NCBI GenBank assembly: GCA_002050365.1
Contig: MWYZ01000080.1
Coordinates: forward strand, 1 to 64,000
DNA: 64,000 nt
Reading direction: 5' to 3'
DNA from: Acidobacteria bacterium 28-1
Lineage (GTDB): Bacteria > Acidobacteriota > Blastocatellia > Pyrinomonadales > Pyrinomonadaceae
Notes under the pieces: generated by a model
Seen by the model: the letters and a program-made list of their open reading frames with translations, nothing else
What the model was told of the DNA's origin: nothing
Database searches by the model: none
Shown: piece by piece, positions 14,918 to 22,636 of the stretch
Position numbering within the stretch: the stretch's first letter is position 1
Layout: each line of letters opens with the position of its first letter
Position numbers and translations under genes: made by a program

Positions 14918-15002
14918 AAATTACGAATTTCAAATTACGAATTACGAATTAAAGCAAGATGCAAATATTCGTAATTCGTAATTTGAAATTCGTAATTCGT
15001 TT
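14918..15002. repeat. heptanucleotide hairpin (ATTACGA type)
   Basis: AAATTACGAATTTCAAATTACGAATTACGAATT is mirrored by AATTCGTAATTTGAAATTCGTAATTCG across a 16-base loop. It consists of tandem heptamers of ATTACGA with variants and abuts the stop of the beta-helix gene. A transcript of this would form a ~30-bp stem. Confidence 0.85.
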
Positions 15003-16663
15003 TAAAGGCAGCTCCACTGATTTCCGACTACCATCGCCGGCGCGCCGGTTCCGCCTGTCTGACACGGCGTTGTATTGCGGCGACAATTTGAGCAATAGAC
15101 CATCGAACCGTTCGGCTTGCCCGCCGGCAAAGCGTTTTGCAGAAATGAAGGCATTTGAACCGGCATTGCGAATTGAACATCTGTGCCGAAAAACGTTGAA
15201 TGACCTTTCACTTTACCTTCTTCAGGTTGTCCGGTCATAAAAATGACAGTCGCGCGGTCAAATTTGTTGCTTGGAGCGGCAGTCAAACAGCTTGAAGTAT
15301 AACCGTCGTAACAAAAGCGGTCGCCGGTCGAATAAACGCGCAAGCGTTCGTCGGCTTGAAAAGTTTTCGATAAGTAGAGATTGCCGGTCGATACGAAAGT
15401 TCGCCGGGCGTTAATAATAATCGGGTCGCCGAAAATACAGTTGACCAGCGTCATCGGGTAAGAATAATCGCCGACGTATTGGATATTCTTCGGGTTATAA
15501 ACGATTGAATTGGTCATCGATTCGCATTGTGAATTAAGAATTGTGATAACCGCGTTGTCAAGGATGCTGATAAAAGTTCCGCCGACAGCACCTTGAAAGC
15601 CACCGCTGAAAGTATCTTGAATAAGAATCATTCCTGCCCGTTCAAAATACATCGAATCAGCATTTGCCGTCGGCGTGCGCTTTGGATTCATAAACATACT
15701 GCCTTCGATTTTCCAATCGGAATTAATTACGTTTGCATAAATACCAGCGTCGCGGTTATAGACAAACAAACAGTGGTTGAATTTTACGTAATCAAACTGC
15801 CAAGCAAGTTTGGTCACCGGCAAGCCGTGAGCGTAAAAACCACGATAAAAATTTTGAAAAGAAACGCGCTCGAAATAAAAGTTTTGCGACGACATAAATG
15901 CGCCGACCGCTTCCACGCCATAAGTGTTATCAAAACTTTCGCCGTAAAGCTCTAAATCTTTAATAACAATATTTTCGACGCATTCGCCGATGCGGAAAAG
16001 GGCGCGATTCGTCCCGCGTAATTTTATACGGCTCGGATTTTTACCGACGACGTTATTGGTCGGCGCAATAGATTTAATGCCGCTAATACCTTGAATGATA
16101 ATCCCGGACGGCAGAGCGACCGGCGACGTAATAACAAAATCGCCTTCGGGAATCTGCAAAGTTCCGCCGTTTCGTGACGCGATGTAAGCCATCGCGCTTT
16201 TAAAGGCAATCGTATCGTCGGTCGTGCCGTCGCCGACTGCGCCGAACTCTTTGATGTTATAAATTCCCGGAGTGGCGGGCGTAGCGAGCCAATTGTAGGT
16301 GATTTGTCCGGCGAGTTGGTCACCTTTAAATGAAACGCGATAAAGTTTGTCCTCGCCCGAAAAGCACCATTTGTAATCGTTCGCGCTGGCACGCATGGCG
16401 GCAGTCGCACCGGTTTGCGTAACCCGCGCCGTCGTATCGTTGCTGCCGCAACCCGAAATTTTCATCGGCGTGGCGGTGTTTAAATCAGTAATGGTAATGT
16501 TGGTTTCCGGCGAAACATAGCGCAAAGCGCAAGTCGTTTGCGTCTGCGTTTCAGGAACGTTGAGAAACAAGTTGTAGCCTTCAAATTTGTTTTGCGCGAA
16601 GGTCGAAAAAGCGGAGAGTAAAATAAAAATAACGAGCAATGTGATTCGGTAATTTTTCAGCAT
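15002..16663 (-). CDS. secreted parallel beta-helix protein (pectate lyase 3 / GH28-like)
   Basis: 553 residues from ATG 16663 (MLKNYRITLLVIFILLSAFS), which gives a clean signal peptide cut after 'FAQ'; the 640-residue track start runs into other DNA. At about 133-165 is the Pectate_lyase_3 entry motif 'IYNIKEFGAVGDGTTDDTIAFKSAM'. Many beta-helix rungs follow. The C-terminal ~30 residues carry 'GSMVYCSNCRRNTTPC', a Cys-containing tail seen on other exported acidobacterial proteins. Substrate unknown: a polysaccharide-active enzyme or an adhesin. It stands alone. Confidence 0.75.
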   Translation of the reverse strand: MLKNYRITLLVIFILLSAFSTFAQNKFEGYNLFLNVPETQTQTTCALRYVSPETNITITDLNTATPMKISGCGSNDTTARVTQTGATAAMRASANDYKWCFSGEDKLYRVSFKGDQLAGQITYNWLATPATPGIYNIKEFGAVGDGTTDDTIAFKSAMAYIASRNGGTLQIPEGDFVITSPVALPSGIIIQGISGIKSIAPTNNVVGKNPSRIKLRGTNRALFRIGECVENIVIKDLELYGESFDNTYGVEAVGAFMSSQNFYFERVSFQNFYRGFYAHGLPVTKLAWQFDYVKFNHCLFVYNRDAGIYANVINSDWKIEGSMFMNPKRTPTANADSMYFERAGMILIQDTFSGGFQGAVGGTFISILDNAVITILNSQCESMTNSIVYNPKNIQYVGDYSYPMTLVNCIFGDPIIINARRTFVSTGNLYLSKTFQADERLRVYSTGDRFCYDGYTSSCLTAAPSNKFDRATVIFMTGQPEEGKVKGHSTFFGTDVQFAMPVQMPSFLQNALPAGKPNGSMVYCSNCRRNTTPCQTGGTGAPAMVVGNQWSCL

Positions 16664-16689
16664 ATTTAGAAAGTAAAATGGAATTTTTA

Positions 16690-16820
16690 TGTGTAAAATC
16701 GGCGCGACTTTGCGCGGCTTTTGCTTCTTCGAGATTTGCCCCAACCGATGTTCCGGCATCAAGCAGTTGGCTGATAAGATTTTTGCTAACATCTGATTTC
16801 TTTTCCAAAAATTTGCACAA
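16690..16820 (-). pseudogene. fragment of a four-helix-bundle (23S IVS-type) protein
   Basis: Minus-strand frame ending in the beta-helix gene reads LISQLLDAGTSVGANLEEAK and 'AAQSRADFTHKNSI'. This is the diagnostic middle of the four-helix-bundle family (the 'QLLRSGTSIGANYREAQRAESRADFIHK' consensus). After that the frame runs out of homology where the beta-helix signal peptide begins, and the N-terminal helix is only partly present. It is a truncated remnant, about one third of a ~120-residue protein. Confidence 0.55.
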
Positions 16821-16934
16821 CTAAACGATTCTAACGGCAAAAACAAATGTTCATTCCCTGATATCAACAATTTTCCGATGAGAAACAACTTCATCAAGTT
16901 TGTCCTCGTCCTCAACTTTATCATCGGTCATATC

Positions 16935-16997
16935 GTCTTTACTTTTTACTTTTTACTTTTTATTTTTTATTTTTTGCTTTAAACTTTTTACTTCTAA
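16935..16997. repeat. heptanucleotide tract (TTTTACT) forming the 3' end of nrdR
   Basis: TTTACTTTTTACTTTTTACTTTTTATTTTTTATTTTTTGC contains at least five degenerate 7-base units. The nrdR stop and the last codons ([10 protein letters not shown]) are made from it. Confidence 0.7.
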
Positions 16998-17460
16998 TAG
17001 ATTTATCACGCGCCCGCACCAGATTTTTAAGTTCGGTCATAAATTCCGATACGTCTTCAAACTCCAGATAAACCGACGCGAAACGGACATACGCTACTTT
17101 GTCGAGTTCTTTGAGTCGGCGCATTATGATTTTGCCCATCTCGCTGGTTGGAAGCTCGCGGTCGGCTGAATCCTGCACGTTTTTTTCGACCGAATCAACG
17201 ATTGATTCGAGCTGCGAAGAAGAAATCGGACGTTTTTCGCACGCGCGGAGCAAGCCAGCCAAAATTTTATTGCGCTCGAAAATTTCGCGTTTGCCGTCCT
17301 TTTTGACGACCATATACGGAATTTCGTCAATTCGTTCGTAAGAGGTGAAACGCCGGGAGCATTGCAAACATTCGCGCCGCCGACGGATTGCATCGCCGTC
17401 TTTGGCTTCGCGCGAATCAACAACTTTGTCTTCTAAAAAACCGCAAAATGGACATTTCAT
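16960..17460 (-). CDS. nrdR: transcriptional repressor NrdR
   Basis: 166 residues. A zinc ribbon is formed by MKCPFCG (Cys3, Cys6) and '[14 protein letters not shown]' (Cys31, Cys34). An ATP-cone follows with '[28 protein letters not shown]'. NrdR senses ATP/dATP and represses ribonucleotide reductase genes. The family is usually ~150 residues; the extra C-terminal Lys-rich tail comes from the heptanucleotide tract. No nrd gene is nearby. A tract of degenerate CAGTTATCAGTT repeats lies just upstream (17461-17530). Confidence 0.95.
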   Translation of the reverse strand: MKCPFCGFLEDKVVDSREAKDGDAIRRRRECLQCSRRFTSYERIDEIPYMVVKKDGKREIFERNKILAGLLRACEKRPISSSQLESIVDSVEKNVQDSADRELPTSEMGKIIMRRLKELDKVAYVRFASVYLEFEDVSEFMTELKNLVRARDKSIRSKKFKAKNKK

Positions 17461-17532
17461 AATCAGTTATCAGTTATTAATAATCAGTTGTCAGTTACCA
17501 GTTTGTTGACTTTTGATTGCTGACCGTTGACT
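17461..17532. repeat. degenerate CAGTTAT/CAGTTGT heptamer tract
   Basis: AATCAGTTATCAGTTATTAATAATCAGTTGTCAGTTACCAGTTTGTTGAC and a further 'GACCGTTGACTG'. The tract lies between nrdR and the flippase-like gene and encodes the latter's last ~12 residues (SQRSAIKSQQTGN). Confidence 0.65.
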
Positions 17533-18570
17533 GTTTTCTTGCTCAACTTCTTCAACTGCATGTTCGGAATCGAGCAGACTCCGAAACCGCGCAATGCTCA
17601 TATCGCCGTGCAAAAAGTAGTAAATTCCGAAAAAGACGGCGGGCGCGAAATAAACGAGATGCATCGCAATCGAAGTTGCCATCGCGTCATTTTGGTCAAC
17701 ATTCAAAAACACTAAACCGCTCGCCGTTGCCGCGTGAAACGCGCCGGCTGCGCCGCCCGGTGTCGGCACAACCGAACCGATTGCCGCCCAACCCATTACA
17801 AATAAAGAATCTGTGAAACTGAGCGGCAAATCGAACGCTAATAAAACCAACCACGTCGGAATGGCGATCGAAAACCAGAGCAGAATTGTCCAAAAAACTA
17901 TCGCAACAATTTCACGCCAATCTTTTAAAACTTGTAAAGACTTAGCGAGTTGATTTAAAAGACTCAGAAAAATCCTTTGGATTCGTTTGGGAATGAAGCT
18001 TTTGTCTGATGCTCGTTCAAACCAAGCAATAAAGCGCGCGGCAAATTTCTGATAAAAATATAATATTAAAAATCCGAACGCCACGCCGATGAGCATTAAA
18101 TTCCCGACAAGTTTGACGTAACCGAATTCGGTTTCGCGTCCTGCCGGAGCATCAAACCAAATAAGATTAATGGAAAAAAAACATATCAAAGACGCGAGGT
18201 CAAAGATTCTTTCGACGCCTAAGGTTATCAACGCGGTTGAGGGGCGTACGCGCCGGTCGCGCATCGGCAGCCACATCGGACGAACGATTTCGCCGATTCT
18301 GCCGACGAGAAAAACCGCCGCGTAACCAACTGTCGTCGTCGCAAAAAGCTCCTTCAAAGAAGTTTCGGTTATCGGCGCAAGCAAAACTTTCCAGCGGATT
18401 GCCCGCAGAAAATAACCAAAACAAACACCTAAAGTCGCTAGAGCCAAATAAAAAGGGTTTGCCCGCCGCAGACTTTGGCTTACTTCCTGCCAATCGAGAT
18501 TGCGCCCGAAAAACCAAAAGATAAAAACGGCGAATAAAAATAGTAGTATAAATTTTAGAGATTTTCGCAA
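17491..18570 (-). CDS. lysylphosphatidylglycerol synthase TM-region/flippase-like membrane protein (UPF0104)
   Basis: 359 residues starting at TTG 18570. It is an integral membrane protein with about eight segments and carries the UPF0104/AglD signatures 'FFGRNLDW', 'GYFLRAIRWKVLLAP', 'VGYAAVFLVGRIGEIVRP', 'ERIFDLASL' and 'VVPTPGGAAGAFHAATASG'. Members act in lipid or glycolipid transfer or flipping, but the substrate here is unknown. No fused LPG-synthase domain is present. The last dozen residues are repeat-derived and probably dispensable. Confidence 0.85.
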   Translation of the reverse strand: MRKSLKFILLFLFAVFIFWFFGRNLDWQEVSQSLRRANPFYLALATLGVCFGYFLRAIRWKVLLAPITETSLKELFATTTVGYAAVFLVGRIGEIVRPMWLPMRDRRVRPSTALITLGVERIFDLASLICFFSINLIWFDAPAGRETEFGYVKLVGNLMLIGVAFGFLILYFYQKFAARFIAWFERASDKSFIPKRIQRIFLSLLNQLAKSLQVLKDWREIVAIVFWTILLWFSIAIPTWLVLLAFDLPLSFTDSLFVMGWAAIGSVVPTPGGAAGAFHAATASGLVFLNVDQNDAMATSIAMHLVYFAPAVFFGIYYFLHGDMSIARFRSLLDSEHAVEEVEQENSQRSAIKSQQTGN

Positions 18571-18798
18571 ATGCTTTTCCGACCTTGCTTGATAAAATTC
18601 AGAAGCTAAAAAGCGTGTAACACACCGCTAAAAACTCAAGATACAGTATTATGCTAAAAAACTGTAATGTATATTGTGGTTTAATCTGGAAAGACTAAAA
18701 AAATCTTTATTGGAACTTTTCTTTTTCGGCTCTCGTAAAAAATTCTTGACAAGGCAAGTTTTTCGGCTTTGTTGCTTTAATTAAAGGCAAGCGGGTTC

Positions 18799-19410
18799 TT
18801 GGAGAACAAAGCGTTGGAAGCATTAAAAGCAGTAGCAACAACCGCTAATGGAGCGGAACTTGTGCGGCGGTGTCGCGCCGGTGACGGCACGGCTTGGGAA
18901 GAAATTGTTTCAACTTTTTCGCGGCGAATTTTTAATCTCGCGTATCGTTTTACATCAAGCATCGAAGCCGCCGAAGATTTGACACAGGAAGTTTTCGTGC
19001 GGATTTACAAAACGCTTGAGCAATACGATGCGAAACAAGGCGATTTGACAAATTGGTTGATGCGGCTCGCCAGAAATTTGATAATTGACGATTATCGGCA
19101 TCGGCAGCGCAATCCGCAAAATTCCTACGCCGACGACGTCGAAGACCATACGTTTCATCTTCGCGCAATCGGAACATCGGCGCATAAAGAAATTGAGCGG
19201 CGCGAATTGGCGAAACAAGTCCAGGACGGAATTGATAAACTGCCGCCCGATTTGAGAACGTGCGTAATTTTGCGCGACATTGAAGAATTGAGTTATCAGG
19301 AAATTGTGGATTTGCTGAAAATTCCCGAAGGCACGGTTAAATCGAGAATAAATCGCGGGCGAATTGAATTGGCGAAGATTTTGCGCCGAATGCGAGTTGT
19401 AAATATGTAA
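18799..19410 (+). CDS. ECF-type RNA polymerase sigma factor
   Basis: 203 residues from TTG 18799; a second TTG at 18814 has GGAG 9 bases upstream and may be the true start (198 residues). Sigma region 2 reads 'RIFNLAYRFTSSIEAAEDLTQEVFVRIYKTLEQYD'. Region 4 reads 'LPPDLRTCVILRDIEELSYQEIVDLLKIPEGTVKSRINRGR'. The next gene encodes its probable anti-sigma factor. A TTGACA at 18746-18751 may be the -35 of its promoter, but the -10 is unclear. Such RpoE-like pairs usually report envelope stress (inference). Confidence 0.9.
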   Translation: MENKALEALKAVATTANGAELVRRCRAGDGTAWEEIVSTFSRRIFNLAYRFTSSIEAAEDLTQEVFVRIYKTLEQYDAKQGDLTNWLMRLARNLIIDDYRHRQRNPQNSYADDVEDHTFHLRAIGTSAHKEIERRELAKQVQDGIDKLPPDLRTCVILRDIEELSYQEIVDLLKIPEGTVKSRINRGRIELAKILRRMRVVNM

Positions 19411-19487
19411 AATGAAAATTAATTGCAGATGAACGCGGATAAATTTCATCTGTGAATTAGATAAAACCGATGTAAAAGTTTTGAGTT

Positions 19488-20288
19488 ATGAATTATGAAA
19501 ACGAAAAATTAATAAACTGTTCAAAGTTCGAGGCATTTTTGACCGATTATTTAGATAACGCTTTGGACCGGCAGACGAAAGTTGCGATGGCTGAACACGC
19601 TCTTCGCTGTCCTCTCTGCCACGCGCTCCTCAACGAAGTGAGAACTGCCGTTGAAGTTTGCCGAGAAATTGCCGCACCGAAGTTTTCAATGACGCATCTC
19701 GAAGCCAGAATTCTTTCGATGACCGCGCCTGAAACGGCGATGGCGTGCGCGGATTTTGAAGACTATTTGACTGATTATTTGGATGGATTTCTTCCCGCGA
19801 CAGTTTTTCATCGTTGGGAACGCCACGCCGTTTTGTGCGAAAAATGCACGGATTTGCCGGGCGAAGTCGTTCGCTCGATTGCTGCTTGCTACACTTATAA
19901 AACTGACGAACTACCGATTCCCGAAGGTTTGAACGCGAAGATTTTGCAAGCGACGATTGGAACGGAACGGGCGAAAGACGTTCAAGCAACTTGGATCTCG
20001 CAGTCAATCGAATGGCTGCGCGGATTGAGTTTCCCGGTCCCGATTCCGCAACTCGCGCCCGTCGCAATGATTATGATGTTCGCGGCTTTAATTTTCAGCC
20101 AGACTGTTTCCGCCGACGGTTCGATTAGCGGAATGTACCAAAAGAGTTTTGAACTCGCGGGTCAAACTTACAAACAAAGCACGGATATTATGTTCGGCGA
20201 AAAACCCGTCGAACCGCCCATCAAGCAAAAATCTAACCAAGAACCGATTCAAGGAACTTATATTAATAACGAGGGAAACGAACGATGA
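19488..20288 (+). CDS. anti-sigma factor with two tandem zinc-finger (zf-HC2) domains
   Basis: 266 residues. Two copies of the anti-sigma zinc-finger pattern C-x25-H-x3-C-x2-C are visible: Cys11/His37/Cys41/Cys44 and Cys87/His113/Cys117/Cys120, both preceded by 'FxxxLTDYLD'-type helices. A membrane segment follows (about 190-210, LAPVAMIMMFAALIFSQTVS), then an exported tail of ~55 residues. It is expected to hold the ECF sigma at the membrane. The duplicated finger, with identical spacing, is unusual; one copy suffices in most anti-sigmas. Its stop overlaps the next start (ATGA). Confidence 0.82.
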   Translation: MNYENEKLINCSKFEAFLTDYLDNALDRQTKVAMAEHALRCPLCHALLNEVRTAVEVCREIAAPKFSMTHLEARILSMTAPETAMACADFEDYLTDYLDGFLPATVFHRWERHAVLCEKCTDLPGEVVRSIAACYTYKTDELPIPEGLNAKILQATIGTERAKDVQATWISQSIEWLRGLSFPVPIPQLAPVAMIMMFAALIFSQTVSADGSISGMYQKSFELAGQTYKQSTDIMFGEKPVEPPIKQKSNQEPIQGTYINNEGNER

Positions 20289-21052
20289 ATTGTGCATATC
20301 ACGGGCAAAATGTGGCGGTTATAAATTGTAACGGATGCGGAAAACCGCTGTGTCCGTCGTGCGACCACCGCATCAAAGGTTTTCCTTTTTGCCAAGACTG
20401 CATTGTTTCGGGCGTAGAACTTCTGCGGAATTATAATCATTCTTCTTACGCGCCGATTATCAAAAGGCAGACTTCGCCGCTGGTCGCCGCGCTTTTATCA
20501 TTGGTTTGTCCCGGACTCGGCGCGGCTTACAACGGACAAACGACAAAAGCGTTGGTTTATTTCGCCGTGTTCGTCGGACTTTTTCAGATGGCGGTTTTGA
20601 CGGGCGGAATGCCGCTTTTCGTGCTTGGATTTATGGGAATGTGGCTGTTTGCCGCGCTCGATTCGTGGCGCACGGCGCGTCTGCTTCGCTCCGGCGTTAC
20701 GCCGAATAATGCGGAAGACATTATCGTGCAGAGATTCGCCAGCAATCCAAAACTTTGGGGAATTGTTCTAACCGCGCTTGGAGCATCTTTTTTTCTCAAC
20801 GCATTTTTTAATATACGTTTTTTAATGCGCGGAATTTTGCCCGTTTTATTAATTAGCATGGGCGTTTACCTGCTTCGTGATTTTGTGTTTAAATCAAAGA
20901 AAACCAAGCAAAAATGGGCTGATTACACGACGCGGACGAATGCGCCGACGTATGCCACCGCGCATGGCGACGCAAGTTTTCGTGCCGACGATTTTGACAC
21001 GCAGAATGATTTTGCAACCGAAAAACGAGTTTCGACGTGGAAAAACAAGTAA
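20285..21052 (+). CDS. B-box zinc-finger membrane protein
   Basis: 255 residues. The first 40 residues form a B-box-like zinc site (Cys3, His6, Cys15, Cys18, Cys23, Cys26, Cys36, Cys39) in MNCAYHGQNVAVINCNGCGK and 'CPSCDHRIKGFPFCQDC'. About four membrane segments follow, including 'LVAALLSLVCPGLGAAYNGQTTKA', a TM2/DUF5683-like 'PGLGxxYNG' turn. The C-terminal ~50 residues are polar. It is translationally coupled to the anti-sigma, so it probably belongs to the same stress operon. Function unknown. Confidence 0.75.
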   Translation: MNCAYHGQNVAVINCNGCGKPLCPSCDHRIKGFPFCQDCIVSGVELLRNYNHSSYAPIIKRQTSPLVAALLSLVCPGLGAAYNGQTTKALVYFAVFVGLFQMAVLTGGMPLFVLGFMGMWLFAALDSWRTARLLRSGVTPNNAEDIIVQRFASNPKLWGIVLTALGASFFLNAFFNIRFLMRGILPVLLISMGVYLLRDFVFKSKKTKQKWADYTTRTNAPTYATAHGDASFRADDFDTQNDFATEKRVSTWKNK

Positions 21053-21152
21053 GGAATTGTGTATGATGGAAAAACGACGGCTTTCGACATCTTTAAATTA
21101 TTGAGAGCTATCGGACGGTTAAAAATTTTAAGTATTAAGGATTATTAAAATT

Positions 21153-21365
21153 ATGCCAATTTGGTTAAAAGCCGCCGGAAAATGGGGAAGCATCTTCGCC
21201 ATTTTGGCTCTGGTCGTAACATTATTAAAACAGATAATCGCGTTCATCGGTTTTCTAACATTTGCCATTAAAGTTTTAGTCATTTTGGTCTTTGTCGCGC
21301 TGATTGGCGCGGTTGGTTTTATGATTGTCCGAAGTTGGAACACCAACCGTCAGGCAAAAAATTAA
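21153..21365 (+). CDS. small two-helix membrane protein
   Basis: 70 residues with two hydrophobic helices (about 12-32 and 38-62) and basic ends (MPIWLKAAGKWG, NTNRQAKN). An AAGGATT ribosome-site-like stretch lies 9 bases before the ATG. It follows the sigma/anti-sigma/B-box operon by 100 bases on the same strand and is probably expressed with it. Not recognised. Confidence 0.6.
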   Translation: MPIWLKAAGKWGSIFAILALVVTLLKQIIAFIGFLTFAIKVLVILVFVALIGAVGFMIVRSWNTNRQAKN

Positions 21366-21395
21366 GCCGAAAGACTAGATACTTTTTATATCTGA

Positions 21396-21455
21396 ACGCG
21401 AGCAATCACCAAAATATTCGGGATATTTGCTTTTAGGTGATTGCTTGTGTTACCT
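21396..21455 (+). repeat. nested inverted repeat in the leader of the M23 gene
   Basis: AGCAATCACC ... GGTGATTGCT encloses a second dyad AAATAT-TCGGG-ATATTT. It is followed by 'TGTGTTACCTTTTTAC'. It could be a terminator for the small membrane gene or part of a structured leader of the 21655 gene. The remainder of this 289-base gap (to 21654) has another short stem, GTGTGTTCGTTCACAC, and no convincing ORF. Confidence 0.45.
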
Positions 21456-21654
21456 TTTTACTTTCCAAAACCAAAAAATAAGCAATGCAATTTTGGTAAA
21501 ACCCCTAAGAAGGTTTTGTGTGTTCGTTCACACGAAAACTTTCGACAAGGACATCGCGTCAGTCGCCGTATGGCTGTGCTTTCGTGATTCCAAGCATTTG
21601 AAAATCATAAGTTTCCAAATGCGTAAAATCATAAAATAAGGAGCAACAAGCATA

Positions 21655-22491
21655 ATGCACAAAGACGACAAGTTTTATACTTTTCTATCATCGCATTTAA
21701 TCAATTTTAAAAGTTACGTTAAACAGGAAGAAATTTCCAAAAAAATTTTTCAGATAAGCATCGTCGGCTTCATTCTAATAGCTGGCATTTTAACAATCAG
21801 TTTTTCAGGTTTTATAAACACTAATATATTCGCCGAATTACATTTAACTTTTCAAGACAAGCCCGCAAAAATTACTCAACAAATCCAAAAATCCAAAACA
21901 GCCGCCGAATACAAATCAATCAATTACATGCGTCCTGCGTCTTCTGAGTACATCGCCATCAACAGCGGCGGACCGATTGGTAACTTAACGGAAGACGAAT
22001 CGGAATCTGGTGAAGCAACGATTGAAAGTCAGCTTCGCCTAATTGAAACGACCGGCAATCCGGGATTTCTACCGACGATGTGGGCGCATTTAGGCAAAAT
22101 AAATAACGAATTCGGTTATCGCCGCAATCCGTTCAGCGGGCGCGGTTACGAATTTCATGCAGGAATGGATATTGACGGCGACCGCGGCGACGTAATTGCT
22201 GTACCTGCCAACGGCATCGTGACTCGCGCCGGTTGGGAAGGCGGTTACGGTAATATGATTGAGGTTGACCACGGCAACGGCTTGACCACCCGCTACGGAC
22301 ATCTGTCTCGAATCGGAGTTCAGCCGAACGACACCGTTCAGCGCGGACAACTTATCGGTCTTATCGGTTCGACGGGACGCTCGACCGGTCCGCATCTGCA
22401 TTACGAATTGCGCTTAAACGATAAACCAATCAACCCGCGCCGTTTTCTGCCGCCCGAACCGGCGGAAATCAGAGCATTAAACGCAGAATAA
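21655..22491 (+). CDS. M23 family metallopeptidase, membrane anchored
   Basis: 278 residues; AAGGAG ribosome site. A membrane anchor at about 33-53 is followed by a ~90-residue linker and a LytM/M23 domain (145-265). Zinc ligands are His168 and Asp172 (EFHAGMDI) and His249 (GPHLHYE), with His247 catalytic. M23 enzymes cut peptidoglycan cross-bridges or, as NlpD/EnvC-like proteins, activate amidases; with all ligands present this one should be active. It sits alone and ends in a strong terminator. Confidence 0.9.
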   Translation: MHKDDKFYTFLSSHLINFKSYVKQEEISKKIFQISIVGFILIAGILTISFSGFINTNIFAELHLTFQDKPAKITQQIQKSKTAAEYKSINYMRPASSEYIAINSGGPIGNLTEDESESGEATIESQLRLIETTGNPGFLPTMWAHLGKINNEFGYRRNPFSGRGYEFHAGMDIDGDRGDVIAVPANGIVTRAGWEGGYGNMIEVDHGNGLTTRYGHLSRIGVQPNDTVQRGQLIGLIGSTGRSTGPHLHYELRLNDKPINPRRFLPPEPAEIRALNAE

Positions 22492-22510
22492 TTATTAAAC
22501 CAAACGCATA

Positions 22511-22545
22511 AAAAGCGAGTCTAAATCAGACTCGCTTTTCTTTTT
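22511..22545 (+). terminator. rho-independent terminator after the M23 gene
   Basis: AAAAGCGAGTCT pairs with AGACTCGCTTTT (12 bp, loop AAATC), followed by CTTTTT. It starts 20 bases after the stop codon. Confidence 0.9.
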
Positions 22546-22636
22546 GCTGCAAAGGTCATAGGATTTTTTCAGTTTTATGAGTAAAATCATCTTATAATGT
22601 TAAATAAATCTGAACGAAAAGGAACTTGAATAGAAA

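Noticed and set aside
21427-21639. 70-codon ORF upstream of the M23 gene
   Set aside because: No ribosome site, odd composition, overlaps stem-loop DNA.
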